Origin: Burkholderiales bacterium
Lineage (GTDB): Bacteria > Pseudomonadota > Gammaproteobacteria > Burkholderiales > Burkholderiaceae_E
Reading direction: 5' to 3'
Assembly (NCBI GenBank): GCA_017307915.1
Contig: JAFKGG010000383.1
Coordinates: forward strand, 1 to 39,170
DNA length: 39,170 nt
In this document: in pieces, positions 16,349 through 25,231 of the stretch
Layout: each line of letters opens with the position of its first letter
How positions within the stretch are numbered: position 1 is the first letter of the stretch
The notes under the pieces: model-generated
Seen by the model: only the letters and a program-made list of their open reading frames with translations
What the model was told of the DNA's origin: nothing
Database searches by the model: none
Program-made: the position numbers and the translations under genes

Positions 16349-18058
16349 TTGAGTAACCTAACCCAAGCCACTCCGGGAACGGAAAGTTTCGCCCAACTGT
16401 TCGAGGAATCGCTCTCGCGCCAGGAAATGCGCCAGGGCGAGGTGATCACCGCCGAGGTGGTCCGTCTCGATCACAACTTCGTCGTCGTCAATGCGGGTCT
16501 GAAGTCCGAAAGCTTCATCCCGATTGAAGAGTTCCACAATGATCGTGGCGAACTCGACGTCAAAGAAGGCGATTTCGTCTCGGTGGCTATCGACTCGCTC
16601 GAAGACGGCTACGGCGAAACCCGGCTGTCGCGCGACCGCGCCAAGCGGCTGGCGGCCTGGATCAGCCTGGAAAAGGCGCTGGAATCGGGCGAGCAGGTCG
16701 ACGGCACGATCACCGGCAAGGTCAAGGGCGGCCTGACCGTCATGACCAACGGCATCCGCGCGTTCCTGCCCGGCTCGCTGATCGACACGCGTCCGGTCAA
16801 AGACACGACGCCGTACGAAGGCAAGACGCTCGAATTCAAGGTCATCAAGCTCGACCGCAAGCGCAACAACGTGGTGCTGTCGCGGCGCGCGGTCGTCGAA
16901 CTCACGCAGGGCGAAGAGCGCGCCAAGCTGCTCGAAACGCTGCATGAAGGCGCGATCGTCAACGGCGTGGTCAAGAACATCACCGACTACGGCGCGTTCA
17001 TCGACCTGGGCGGCATCGACGGCCTGCTGCACATCACCGACATGGCCTGGCGTCGCGTGCGTCACCCGTCGGAAGTACTGCAAGTCGGCCAGGAAGTCAC
17101 CGCCAAGGTGCTCAAGTTCGACCAGGAAAAGAACCGCGTCTCGCTGGGCGTCAAGCAGCTGGGCGACGATCCGTGGGTCGGCATCGGCCGCCGCTATCCG
17201 CAAGGTACGCGGATGTTCGGCAAGGTCACCAACATCACCGACTACGGCGCGTTCGTCGAGATCGAGCCGGGCATCGAAGGCCTGGTGCACGTGTCGGAAA
17301 TGGACTGGACCAACAAGAACGTCAACCCCGGCAAGATCGTCGCCCTGGGCGACGAGGTCGAGGTGATGGTGCTGGAGATCGACGAAGATCGCCGCCGCAT
17401 CTCGCTCGGCATGAAGCAGTGCCGTCCGAATCCGTGGGAAGAGTTTGCCGACAACCATCGCAAGGGCGACAAGGTGCGTGGCACGATCAAGTCGATCACC
17501 GACTTCGGCGTGTTCATCGGCCTGCCCGGCGGCATCGACGGCCTGGTCCATCTGTCCGACCTGTCGTGGAACACCCCTGGCGAAGAAGCGGTTCGCAACT
17601 TCAAGAAGGGCGATGAAGTCGAGGCGATGGTGCTGGCGATCGATACCGAGCGCGAGCGCATTTCGCTGGGCATCAAGCAGATGGAAGGCGACCCGTTCGG
17701 TAACTACGCGTCGTCGCACGAGAAGGGCCAGGTGGTTCGCGGTATCGTCAGAAGCGTCGATCCGAAAGGCGCCGTCATCGATCTGGGTGGCGACATCGAC
17801 GGTTATCTGCGCGCTTCCGAGATCTCGCGCGATCGCGTCGAAGACGCTCGCAACCATCTGAAGGAAGGCGACGAGGTCGAAGCCATGATCGTCAACGTCG
17901 ACCGCAAGAACCGGTCGATCAACCTGTCGATCAAGGCGCGCGACACCGCCGATACGGCCGAGGCGCTGCAACGCCTGCAGGCTGAAAGCGGCGCGGCCAG
18001 CGGCACCACCAATCTGGGTGCGTTGCTGCGAGCCAAGCTCGATACGTCGAAAGAGTGA
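16349..18058 (+). CDS. rpsA: 30S ribosomal protein S1, TTG start
   Basis: Large RNA-binding ribosomal protein that helps mRNA dock and unfold on the 30S subunit. Translation is placed at TTG 16349 because it gives [21 protein letters not shown], matching the family N-terminus, with GGAAA six to seven bases before it; no in-frame ATG lies between here and well inside the first domain. This gives 569 residues (family 550-580). Six S1 (OB-fold) repeats are seen, starting near 33, 115, 200, 285, 372 and 460, with repeated signatures such as [43 protein letters not shown] and [22 protein letters not shown] (each shown in part). It lies between cmk and ihfB, as in most proteobacteria. Confidence 0.96.
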   Translation: MSNLTQATPGTESFAQLFEESLSRQEMRQGEVITAEVVRLDHNFVVVNAGLKSESFIPIEEFHNDRGELDVKEGDFVSVAIDSLEDGYGETRLSRDRAKRLAAWISLEKALESGEQVDGTITGKVKGGLTVMTNGIRAFLPGSLIDTRPVKDTTPYEGKTLEFKVIKLDRKRNNVVLSRRAVVELTQGEERAKLLETLHEGAIVNGVVKNITDYGAFIDLGGIDGLLHITDMAWRRVRHPSEVLQVGQEVTAKVLKFDQEKNRVSLGVKQLGDDPWVGIGRRYPQGTRMFGKVTNITDYGAFVEIEPGIEGLVHVSEMDWTNKNVNPGKIVALGDEVEVMVLEIDEDRRRISLGMKQCRPNPWEEFADNHRKGDKVRGTIKSITDFGVFIGLPGGIDGLVHLSDLSWNTPGEEAVRNFKKGDEVEAMVLAIDTERERISLGIKQMEGDPFGNYASSHEKGQVVRGIVRSVDPKGAVIDLGGDIDGYLRASEISRDRVEDARNHLKEGDEVEAMIVNVDRKNRSINLSIKARDTADTAEALQRLQAESGAASGTTNLGALLRAKLDTSKE

Positions 18059-18066
18059 TCGCACCG

Positions 18067-18092
18067 GGCGCCGCCCCTCGCGGGGCGGCGCC
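18067..18092 (+). terminator. GC-rich hairpin between rpsA and ihfB
   Basis: GGCGCCGCCCC (18067-18077) pairs perfectly with GGGGCGGCGCC (18082-18092) across TCGC. There is no U-run directly after it (TCGGGTGC follows), so it may be a partial terminator or an mRNA 3'-end stabiliser that lowers ihfB expression relative to rpsA. Confidence 0.55.
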
Positions 18093-18204
18093 TCGGGTGC
18101 TGTCCCCGTTTTCCGATTCAGTCAAGCAAGCGGCAGGGCGGACGATGGAGATGGGTTTCCGACCGGATGACGACGAAGCCTTGGGCGACGCCGGGCATCC
18201 GACG

Positions 18205-18525
18205 ATGACCAAGTCGGAGCTGATCGCTCGGTTGGCCGAGCGCTATCCGCAGCTCGTTGCCAAAGATGCCGAGTTCGCGGTGAAGACGATTCTCGACGCG
18301 ATGTCGCGCACGCTGGCCGACGGCCACCGGATCGAGATCCGCGGCTTCGGCAGCTTTGCCTTGTCGCATCGGCCGCCGCGCGTGGGACGCAATCCCAAAT
18401 CCGGCGAGAAAGTGCTGGTGCCCGAAAAGCGTGTGCCGCATTTCAAGCCCGGCAAGGAACTACGCGAGCGGGTCGATGCCGGCCTGCAGCGCGCCAACGA
18501 TGCCTTGCAGCGGCATAGCGCTTGA
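18205..18525 (+). CDS. ihfB: Integration host factor subunit beta
   Basis: DNA-bending nucleoid protein that acts as a heterodimer with IhfA; needed by sigma-54 promoters, recombination and replication. The start [15 protein letters not shown] matches the family, giving 106 residues. The DNA-intercalating proline is Pro64 in GRNPKSGE, and IEIRGFGSF is present. An in-frame ATG at 18145, preceded by AGGG at a better distance, would add 20 residues ([17 protein letters not shown]...), so the true start is not certain. IHF is relevant to the two sigma-54 promoters in this window because it helps loop enhancer-bound activators. Confidence 0.95.
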   Translation: MTKSELIARLAERYPQLVAKDAEFAVKTILDAMSRTLADGHRIEIRGFGSFALSHRPPRVGRNPKSGEKVLVPEKRVPHFKPGKELRERVDAGLQRANDALQRHSA

Positions 18526-18654
18526 TGAACCTGGTCCGTCGGCCGGTTGCGGCCGGCCGCGACGTGGCTGCGCGGCGCCGGCGGCGTCGGCGAACTGATG
18601 CTGTAGCCGTAGCGAACGAAGCACGCGATCCGATCACTCACCGTGGAGTTGCCG

Positions 18655-18984
18655 ATGCGAGTCGTCACCTGGCTGTTCAACCTCGTGCTGTTCGTGTTGG
18701 CCCTTGGTTTCGCGCTGTCCAATACCGATTCGATCGACTTGCGTTTCATGCCGGGGGGCCTGCAATGGCGCGCGCCCTTGGTCGTGTTCCTGTTGATCTT
18801 CCTGGCGGCCGGCGTGGTGCTGGGTTTGCTGGCGGCTGGCCCATCCCTGTTCCGGCAGCGGCGCGAGATCGCGCGCTTGAACAAGGAACTGCGCCATGCA
18901 ACGCGCCCCGCCAATGGCGGCGTGACGGCGGCTACGCCGCCGGTCGACGCCGTACCCGATCCGGTCACCCGGTTAGGCGTCTGA
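18655..18984 (+). CDS. lapA: LapA-domain inner-membrane protein
   Basis: 109-residue membrane protein of the lipopolysaccharide assembly A (DUF1049) family. The ATG at 18655 is preceded by GGAG six bases away. Two transmembrane helices are seen (about 2-22 and 42-62) separated by a short periplasmic loop containing the family's SNTDSIDLRFMPG. A cytoplasmic coiled tail with RREIARLNKELR follows. In enterobacteria LapA works with LapB to control LpxC turnover and LPS amount. It lies 19 bp upstream of lapB. Confidence 0.92.
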   Translation: MRVVTWLFNLVLFVLALGFALSNTDSIDLRFMPGGLQWRAPLVVFLLIFLAAGVVLGLLAAGPSLFRQRREIARLNKELRHATRPANGGVTAATPPVDAVPDPVTRLGV

Positions 18985-19003
18985 ATCCACACCTACTGCG
19001 CCG

Positions 19004-20227
19004 ATGCTCGAATTCGAAGCCTGGTGGCTGCTCGCGATCCCGCTGTTCTTCGGGCTCGGTTGGTTTGCATCCCGTTATGACTCAAGGCTGAGCAGCGGCG
19101 ATCGCCGTCGCGACGCCGGCCTGCCCGATGCCTATTTTCGCGGGCTGAACTTTCTGCTCAACGAGCAGCCTGACAAGGCGATCGACGCATTCATTGACGT
19201 CGTCAAGCTCGATCCCGAAACCGTCGATCTGCATTTCGCGCTTGGTAACCTGTTTCGCCGCCGCGGCGAAACCGATCGCGCGATCCGCGTGCATCTGAAC
19301 CTGGCCGAGCGCAGCGATCTCGACGCCGGGCAGCGCGAGCATGCCTTGTTCGAACTGGGGCAGGATTATCTGAAAGCCGGGCTGCTCGATCGTGCCGAAG
19401 ATGCGTTCAATCGGCTCGAAGGCACCCGCTATGCCGCCGCGGCGCTGCATCACCGCCTGGAAATCGCGCAGATGGTGCGCGACTGGCCGCTGGCCGTCGA
19501 GTTGGCGCAGCGCTTGCAGCGCGATCTGAAGGAAGGCCGCGCCACCGAGATCGCGCATTTCCATTGCGAGCTGGCTGCGCAGGGTCTGGCCGGCGCGTCG
19601 GCGGCGCGGTTCGAGACGGCGCGGCGCGAGCTCGATGCGGCGCGCGAGGTTGCTCCGGCTCATCCACGGCCGTGGCTGCTGCGCGGCGAGGCCGCGGCCG
19701 CAGAAGGCGATGATCTTGCCGCCATTGCTGCCTGGCGCGAGGTCGAGCGTGAAAGCCCGCAGTTCATGGCGCTGGCGGCGCCCGGTTGGCTGGCTGCGCA
19801 TCAGCGGCTGGGCCGGCTCGACGAGGGCATTGCCGCGCTCGAGGCGATCCAGGGCGCGCATCCGTCGATTGACACCTTCTCGGCGCTGGCTGCGGCACGC
19901 ACCGAGCGCGACGGCCCGGCGCAGGCGCTGGCCTGGGCCGAGCAGGCGCTGCGCGCCGCGCCGTCGCTGCTGGGTTTGCAGCAATTGCTCGCCATCAGGG
20001 TGTCGCTGCTCGATGCCATGCCGGCGACGGCTGCGGCGCCGCTCGAATCCACGCGCGCCGAAGTCGAGCTCACGCAGCGGCTGATCCAGGCGCAGGCGCG
20101 TCGCCTGTCGCGCTACGTATGCAGCCATTGCGGTTTCAAGGCGCGCCAGTTCTACTGGCAGTGTCCCGGCTGCAACCGCTGGGATACCTATGCCCCGAAA
20201 CGCAGCGAGGAGCTCGAACGTGGTTGA
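19004..20227 (+). CDS. lapB: LPS assembly protein LapB (YciM), TPR and rubredoxin-like
   Basis: Membrane-anchored regulator of LPS synthesis; in E. coli it presents LpxC to the FtsH protease. 407 residues: an N-terminal transmembrane helix (about 5-22, EAWWLLAIPLFFGLGW), a long run of tetratricopeptide repeats (about 45-350) beginning with FRGLNFLLNEQPDKAIDAF, and a C-terminal rubredoxin-type metal site. The four cysteines are Cys373, Cys376, Cys387 and Cys390 (CSHCGF and CPGCNRW). Coupled to hldA by an 8-bp overlap, which places LPS amount control and heptose synthesis in one transcript. Confidence 0.96.
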   Translation: MLEFEAWWLLAIPLFFGLGWFASRYDSRLSSGDRRRDAGLPDAYFRGLNFLLNEQPDKAIDAFIDVVKLDPETVDLHFALGNLFRRRGETDRAIRVHLNLAERSDLDAGQREHALFELGQDYLKAGLLDRAEDAFNRLEGTRYAAAALHHRLEIAQMVRDWPLAVELAQRLQRDLKEGRATEIAHFHCELAAQGLAGASAARFETARRELDAAREVAPAHPRPWLLRGEAAAAEGDDLAAIAAWREVERESPQFMALAAPGWLAAHQRLGRLDEGIAALEAIQGAHPSIDTFSALAAARTERDGPAQALAWAEQALRAAPSLLGLQQLLAIRVSLLDAMPATAAAPLESTRAEVELTQRLIQAQARRLSRYVCSHCGFKARQFYWQCPGCNRWDTYAPKRSEELERG

Positions 20228-21164
20228 GCGGGTCGATACGGTCGAGCCGGTGGACCTTTCGCCGGCCCGTGTGCTGGTCGTCGGTGACGTGATGCTCGAT
20301 CGCTACTGGTTCGGCGACGTCGAGCGCATTTCGCCCGAGGCGCCGGTGCCGGTGGTGCGCGTGTCGCGCAGCGACGAACGGCTGGGCGGCGCGGCCAACG
20401 TGGCGTTCAACGCCGCGACGCTGGGGGCGCGCGTCGCGCTGGTCGGCGTGGTGGGGGCCGACGAGCCGGGCGACCGCATCGAGACGCTGGCGCGCGCACA
20501 CGGCATCGACGTGCAACTGGCGCGCGATCCCGAGCTGCCCACCACGATCAAGCTGCGCGTCATCGGTCGCCAGCAGCAATTGCTGCGCATCGATTTCGAG
20601 CGCCGTCCCGATGCGCAGGTGCTGGCACGCAAGCTCGACGCGGTGCGCACGCTGGCCGGTGCGGCCGACGTGCTGGTGCTGTCCGACTACGGCAAAGGAG
20701 CGCTGGCGCAGATCGAGGCGATCATCGCACTGGCGCGCGAGCGCGCGCTGCCGGTGATCGTCGATCCGAAAGGCGACGACTACCAACGCTATGCCGGCGC
20801 CACCGTGCTGACGCCGAACCGCGCCGAGTTGCGCGAAGTGGTGGGCAGTTGGCGCGACGAAGCCGACCTGACCGAGCGGGCGCAGCAGCTGCGCCGCTCG
20901 CTCGACGTGCGCTACCTGCTGCTGACCCGATCCGAAGAGGGCATGACGCTGTTCGCCGACGACGGCGAGCTGCACGTGCCGGCGCAGGCGCGCGAAGTGT
21001 TCGACGTATCAGGCGCCGGTGACACGGTGGTGGCCGTGCTTGCCGCCATGCTCGGCGCCGGGCAGCCGGTGGCCGACGCGGTGCGGCTGGCCAACCGAGC
21101 CGGCGGCATCGTCGTCGGCAAACTGGGTACGGCGGCGGTGACGCCGCAGGAGTTGTTCGAATGA
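20220..21164 (+). CDS. hldA: D-glycero-beta-D-manno-heptose-7-phosphate kinase
   Basis: PfkB/ribokinase-family kinase that makes heptose-1,7-bisphosphate for the LPS inner core. I use the GTG at 20220 because GAGGAG lies 7-8 bases upstream and the start overlaps the lapB stop; 314 residues result. Family signatures: [23 protein letters not shown], the glycine-rich [10 protein letters not shown], and the catalytic anion-hole GAGD at 265-268 (base Asp268). It corresponds only to the kinase half of enterobacterial HldE; no adenylyltransferase domain (HldC/RfaE2) follows, so that enzyme must be encoded elsewhere, as is usual in Burkholderiales. Confidence 0.95.
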   Translation: MVERVDTVEPVDLSPARVLVVGDVMLDRYWFGDVERISPEAPVPVVRVSRSDERLGGAANVAFNAATLGARVALVGVVGADEPGDRIETLARAHGIDVQLARDPELPTTIKLRVIGRQQQLLRIDFERRPDAQVLARKLDAVRTLAGAADVLVLSDYGKGALAQIEAIIALARERALPVIVDPKGDDYQRYAGATVLTPNRAELREVVGSWRDEADLTERAQQLRRSLDVRYLLLTRSEEGMTLFADDGELHVPAQAREVFDVSGAGDTVVAVLAAMLGAGQPVADAVRLANRAGGIVVGKLGTAAVTPQELFE

Positions 21165-22144
21165 TCATCGTCACCGGCGCGGCCGGTTTCATCGGTAGCA
21201 ACCTGATCCGCGGGCTGAATCAGCGCGGTGAGCGCGACATCATCGCGGTCGACAACCTCACGCGCGCCGACAAGTTCCGCAATCTGGTCGATTGCGAAAT
21301 CGCCGACTATCTCGACAAGCAGGAACTGCTCGGCCAGCTAGATCGCTACAACAGCGTGAAGGCGATCTTCCATCAGGGCGCGTGCTCCGACACGATGGAA
21401 ACCGACGGCCGCTACATGATGGAGAACAACTACCGTTATTCGCTGGCACTGCTCAAGCACGCCAGCGTGTACGGCACGCGGCTGATTTATGCTTCGTCGG
21501 CGGCGGTCTACGGCGGCTCCGAGCATTTCGTCGAAGAGCTGCGCCACGAGCGGCCGCTGAATGTCTACGGCTATTCGAAATACCTGTTCGACCAGATCGT
21601 GCGCCGGCGCCTGCCCGGCATGTCGTCGCAGGTGGTGGGGCTGCGCTATTTCAACGTCTATGGGCCGCGCGAAGCGCACAAGGGGCGCATGGCCTCGGTG
21701 GCGTTCCACAACTTCAACCAGTTTCTGGCTGAAGGCAAGGTGCGCCTGTTCGCCGGCTGGGACGGCTGGGGCGATGGCGAACAAAGCCGTGACTTCATTC
21801 ACGTCGACGACGTGGTGGCGGTGAATCTGCATTTCTTCGAGCATTCCGAGCGCAGCGGCATCTTCAATTGCGGCACCGGCCGTGCGCAGCCGTTCAACGA
21901 CGTGGCGGCCACCGTCGTCAACACGCTGCGCCGGCTGCGTGGTGAACCCGAGCTGCCGCTGGCCGAGCTGGTGGCGGCGGGCCTGATCGAATACCAGCCG
22001 TTTCCCGATGCGCTGAAGGGCAAGTACCAGAGCTTCACGCAGGCCGACGATACGCAACTGCGTGCCGCTGGCCATACGAAGCAGTTCGCCACCGTGCAGC
22101 AGGGCGTGGCGCGCTACGTCGAGTGGCTGTGGCAGCAGCGCTGA
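21161..22144 (+). CDS. hldD: ADP-L-glycero-D-manno-heptose 6-epimerase
   Basis: NAD(P)-dependent short-chain-type epimerase completing the ADP-heptose donor for LPS inner core. 327 residues. Nucleotide motif [11 protein letters not shown] is at 4-14; the catalytic YxxxK is Tyr136-Lys140 (YGYSK); [13 protein letters not shown] and [11 protein letters not shown] are family-specific. Its ATG overlaps the hldA stop in an ATGA junction, so the two heptose enzymes are translationally coupled. Confidence 0.97.
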   Translation: MIIVTGAAGFIGSNLIRGLNQRGERDIIAVDNLTRADKFRNLVDCEIADYLDKQELLGQLDRYNSVKAIFHQGACSDTMETDGRYMMENNYRYSLALLKHASVYGTRLIYASSAAVYGGSEHFVEELRHERPLNVYGYSKYLFDQIVRRRLPGMSSQVVGLRYFNVYGPREAHKGRMASVAFHNFNQFLAEGKVRLFAGWDGWGDGEQSRDFIHVDDVVAVNLHFFEHSERSGIFNCGTGRAQPFNDVAATVVNTLRRLRGEPELPLAELVAAGLIEYQPFPDALKGKYQSFTQADDTQLRAAGHTKQFATVQQGVARYVEWLWQQR

Positions 22145-22259
22145 TGCGATCGCGTCGATCATTCGCCATTCGTGCGGCGCATGCATCGGCGCGTCGGCTC
22201 GGCCGGCGAGGCGGATCATGCATGCCGGGCGCGCTGAATCAAGGCGGGCGGCCGGCACC

Positions 22260-23153
22260 ATGAAGCACGCCCCCGACGAGCCGCCGCCGGCTGCCGGCGA
22301 GCCGCGCTGGCGGCTGTACTGGCGTCTGACGCGCATGCACCGGCCGATCGGCACCGTGCTGCTGCTGTGGCCCACGCTGTGGGCGCTGTTCATCGCTTCC
22401 GAAGGCCGGCCCGACGGCTATCTGCTGTTCGCGTTCTGCCTGGGCACGCTGTTGATGCGCTCGGCCGGCTGCGCGATCAACGACTGGGCCGATCGTGATT
22501 TCGATCGCCACGTGGCGCGCACGCGCGATCGGCCGCTCACCTCGGGCCTGATCCATTCATGGGAAGCGGTGGCGGTGTTCGTCGTGCTGTCGCTGGTGGC
22601 GCTGCTGCTGGTGCTGCCGATGCATCCGCTGGTGTGGGCACTGGCCGTGGTCGGCGCGTTCCTGGCGGCCAGCTATCCGTTCACCAAGCGTTTCTTCGCA
22701 TTGCCGCAGGCCTATCTGGGCATCGCTTTCGGCTTTGGTATGCCAATGGCCTTCGCTGCCGTGCTGCACAGCCTACCGCCGGTGGCCTGGGTGATGCTGG
22801 CGGCGAATATCTGCTGGGCGCTGGCCTATGACACCGAATACGCGATGGTCGATCGCAACGACGACCTGAAGCTCGGCATCCGCACCGCGGCGATCACCTT
22901 TGGGCGCTTCGACGTGGCGGCGGTGATGATCTGCTACGCGCTGACACTCGGTCTGCTGGCCGTGGTCGGATACATGTCGGGGCTCGGCCTTGCGTATGGC
23001 ATGGGCTTGATCGCAGCGGCGGGTATCGCGGTCTATCACTTCAGCTTGATTCGTACGCGCAGCCGGGAAGGGTGCTTTCGCGCGTTCAATCACAACAACT
23101 GGTTCGGGGCGGTGGTGTTTGCGGGGATCGCGGCGGATTACTGGCTGCGTTGA
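22260..23153 (+). CDS. ubiA: 4-hydroxybenzoate octaprenyltransferase
   Basis: Inner-membrane prenyltransferase that attaches the polyprenyl tail to 4-hydroxybenzoate in ubiquinone synthesis. The ATG at 22260 gives 297 residues; the frame is open further upstream into hldD without family similarity. About nine membrane segments are visible. The two Mg-prenyl diphosphate sites are the NDWADRDFD motif (74-82) and [12 protein letters not shown] (about 197-208), with GIRTAA after it. It sits 115 bp after hldD and may be read through from it or from its own promoter, which I could not identify. Confidence 0.95.
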   Translation: MKHAPDEPPPAAGEPRWRLYWRLTRMHRPIGTVLLLWPTLWALFIASEGRPDGYLLFAFCLGTLLMRSAGCAINDWADRDFDRHVARTRDRPLTSGLIHSWEAVAVFVVLSLVALLLVLPMHPLVWALAVVGAFLAASYPFTKRFFALPQAYLGIAFGFGMPMAFAAVLHSLPPVAWVMLAANICWALAYDTEYAMVDRNDDLKLGIRTAAITFGRFDVAAVMICYALTLGLLAVVGYMSGLGLAYGMGLIAAAGIAVYHFSLIRTRSREGCFRAFNHNNWFGAVVFAGIAADYWLR

Positions 23154-23292
23154 ACGCTGTCCGTTGTGCGGCAGTTGCCCGCTCCGCTCAGCCGTAAGGT
23201 CTACCTCTATCTGCTTCAGCCGTGAGTGCTATCCATCCGGCTGAGCCGTCGGTGCAATCGACGTCGACGCGGCCGCTTGCAAGACTGTGCGG

Positions 23293-24282
23293 ATGGCCAA
23301 CCACCCTCCGCACGATCACGCCTACCAGGGCATCTTTTCGCATCCGCAGATGGTGCGGGATCTGCTGCGCGGATTCGTGCATGAGACTTGGGTTGCTGAG
23401 CTGGATTTTGCCAGCCTCGAACGCGTCAACGCCCGCCATTTGAGCGACGGCCTGCGCGCCCGTGAAGGGGATCTCGTCTGGCGGTTGCGCTTGCATCGCG
23501 ACTGGCTCTATGTGTACCTGATGCTCGAGTTCCAGAGCCGCGACGATCGCTGGATGGCCCTGCGCGTGCTGGTTTACGTCGGTCTGCTGTACCAGGGGCT
23601 GATCCGCGGCCGGCAGATTGGCCGCGGCGAGCGCCTGCCGGCGGTGTTTCCGATCGTGATCTACAACGGCAGCAAACCGTGGCGTTCGGCACGTGACATG
23701 GCTGAGCTGATCGAACCTTTGCCGGCGGGCCTGCAGGCGTATCGGCCTAGCCAGCGCTATTTCCTGCTCGACGAGCGGCGCATAACCGGTGGCCGTTCGG
23801 CGGGGGCCGACAACCTGGTTCAAGCTTTGATCAACCTTGAACGCACCACCGATCTGGCGCAATTGCATACCCTGGTGTCGGCATTGGGCCGCCGGCTGGC
23901 GGCCGCCGAACATGAGAGCCTGCGCCACGCGTTGACGGCATGGCTGAATCAGGTGGTGGTCAAGCGTGTAGCGCCGACGGATAATCCACCGCAGTACCGG
24001 GATCTGCAGGAGGTCGATACGATGCTGGAAGAAACGGTCGACGGTTGGGTGCGCAAGTGGAAGCGCGAAGGATTGCGAGAAGGCAGGCGAGAGGGGCTGC
24101 AAGAAGGGCTGCAAGAAGGCCGCATCGCACTGCTCGAACGCCTGCTTGCCCGCCGCTTCGGCGAACCGCTGCCGGCATGGGTGCGGCCGCGGCTGCGGGC
24201 AGCCAGCATCGAGAAGCTCGACGGCTGGGCGCAAGCGATCTTCGATGCTCGCAACCTGGAAGACCTGCTCGGCCCTGCCTGA
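23293..24282 (+). CDS. Rpn-family PD-(D/E)XK nuclease (putative transposase, Transposase_31)
   Basis: 329 residues. Members of this family (RpnA in E. coli) are DNA nucleases that raise RecA-independent recombination and have been linked to horizontal transfer and phage response. The N-terminal half shows the family core: HDHAYQGIFSHPQMVRDLL, then EGDLVWRLRL with the catalytic Asp and LYVYLMLEFQSRDD with the E-x-Q active-site pair, followed by MALRVLVYVGLLYQ and VFPIVIYNG. The C-terminal part has a charged REGLREGRREGLQEGLQEG repeat and an LLARRFG tail, usual in the family. A GTG two codons upstream is an alternative start. It lies between ubiA and proC, genes that are often close together, and converges on proC with two bases between stop codons. 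Confidence 0.88.
   Translation: MANHPPHDHAYQGIFSHPQMVRDLLRGFVHETWVAELDFASLERVNARHLSDGLRAREGDLVWRLRLHRDWLYVYLMLEFQSRDDRWMALRVLVYVGLLYQGLIRGRQIGRGERLPAVFPIVIYNGSKPWRSARDMAELIEPLPAGLQAYRPSQRYFLLDERRITGGRSAGADNLVQALINLERTTDLAQLHTLVSALGRRLAAAEHESLRHALTAWLNQVVVKRVAPTDNPPQYRDLQEVDTMLEETVDGWVRKWKREGLREGRREGLQEGLQEGRIALLERLLARRFGEPLPAWVRPRLRAASIEKLDGWAQAIFDARNLEDLLGPA
24094..24117. repeat. 12-bp direct tandem repeat inside the rpn gene
   Basis: gggctgcaagaa occurs twice in a row (24094-24105, 24106-24117), encoding two copies of G-L-Q-E. Similar degenerate units flank it. Length change in multiples of 12 bp would keep the frame, as seen in other Rpn genes with variable C-terminal repeats. Confidence 0.8.
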
Positions 24283-24284
24283 CC

Positions 24285-25100
24285 TCAATCCCTGCCGAAC
24301 TCATCCCCCATCTCGACGCTGCGCCGCTGCGCGGCCGCCAGCGCATCGGCTACCACGTGCCGCACGCCGCCGGCTTCCATCACCGCCAATGCGGCCGCGG
24401 TGGTGCCACCTTTTGAGGTGACGCGCTCGCGCAGCGTCGCCGGCGGTTCGTCGGCTTGCAGAGCCAGTTGCGCTGCGCCGGCGAAGGTGCCCAGGGCGAG
24501 CGTGCGCGCCTGCTGCGCATCGAGCCCGAGCGCGCGCGCGCCGTCGATCATCGCTTCCATGAACAGGAACACGTAGGCCGGGCCGCTGCCGCTGACTGCC
24601 GTCACCGCATCGATCAGGCTTTCGTCGTCGACCCATACTGTCTGTCCGACGGCGCCGAGCACGCGCTCGGCTTGCGTGCGGTCGTTCTCGCTCAAGCCGG
24701 GCAGCGCCGCCAGGCCGGTCACACCCATGCCGATCAGCGCCGGCGTGTTCGGCATCGCGCGCACGATGCGCCGATGCCCGCCGAGCCAGCGCGACAAATC
24801 GGCGGCGCGGATGCCCGCTGCCACGCTGACCACCAGTGCATTGGCCAGCGGCTCGGCCAGGCCGTGCACCGCGTCGCGTATCTGCTGCGGCTTGACTGCG
24901 ATTACGACCAGGTCGAGCCCTGCCAGCGACTGGCCGTCGGCGCGTTCGAAAGTCTCGATCCCGAAGCGCTGCTGCAGCGCCGCGCGTTGCTCAGGCGAAG
25001 GGTCGATGATCCTGATGTCGTCTGCCGTCGTGCCGCGTGCCAGCAGCCCGCCGACCAGCGCCGAGGCCATGTTGCCGCCGCCGATGAATCCGATTTGCAT
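24285..25100 (-). CDS. proC: Pyrroline-5-carboxylate reductase
   Basis: NAD(P)H-dependent last step of proline synthesis. The ATG at 25100 (GGGAAGG five bases upstream) gives 271 residues; the open frame further upstream has no homology. Nucleotide motif IGFIGGGNMASALVGGL lies at about 3-19, VVIAVKPQQI and RAMPNTPALIG in the Rossmann domain, and the C-terminal helical domain carries AVSGSGPAYVFLFMEAM and TSKGGTTAAAL, the signature of the family. It is oriented against the rpn gene and follows murJ on the same strand after 131 bp. Confidence 0.96.
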   Translation of the reverse strand: MQIGFIGGGNMASALVGGLLARGTTADDIRIIDPSPEQRAALQQRFGIETFERADGQSLAGLDLVVIAVKPQQIRDAVHGLAEPLANALVVSVAAGIRAADLSRWLGGHRRIVRAMPNTPALIGMGVTGLAALPGLSENDRTQAERVLGAVGQTVWVDDESLIDAVTAVSGSGPAYVFLFMEAMIDGARALGLDAQQARTLALGTFAGAAQLALQADEPPATLRERVTSKGGTTAAALAVMEAGGVRHVVADALAAAQRRSVEMGDEFGRD

Positions 25101-25117
25101 GAGTGCCTTCCCGCTCG

Positions 25118-25140
25118 AAAACCGAAGCATCGGCGGTTTT
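25118..25140 (-). terminator. Weak terminator-like hairpin between murJ and proC
   Basis: AAAACCG (25118-25124) pairs with CGGTTTT (25134-25140) and the minus-strand copy ends in four T residues. It lies about 92 bp past the murJ stop and 18 bp before the proC start, so it could end murJ transcripts or act in the proC leader. Loop of nine bases with an alternative inner pairing CCGA/TCGG. Confidence 0.35.
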
Positions 25141-25231
25141 GGGATCATTGCGCAAGTCGGCGACGGGGCGGGGCGATCGGCCGGGCTGATCGGGTAGCCT
25201 GATCGGGCCGCCCGGCCAATGGATGCCGCCG

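Noticed and set aside
16358..18064. 568-codon antisense frame across rpsA
   Set aside because: Mirror of the repeated S1 domains, no family features.
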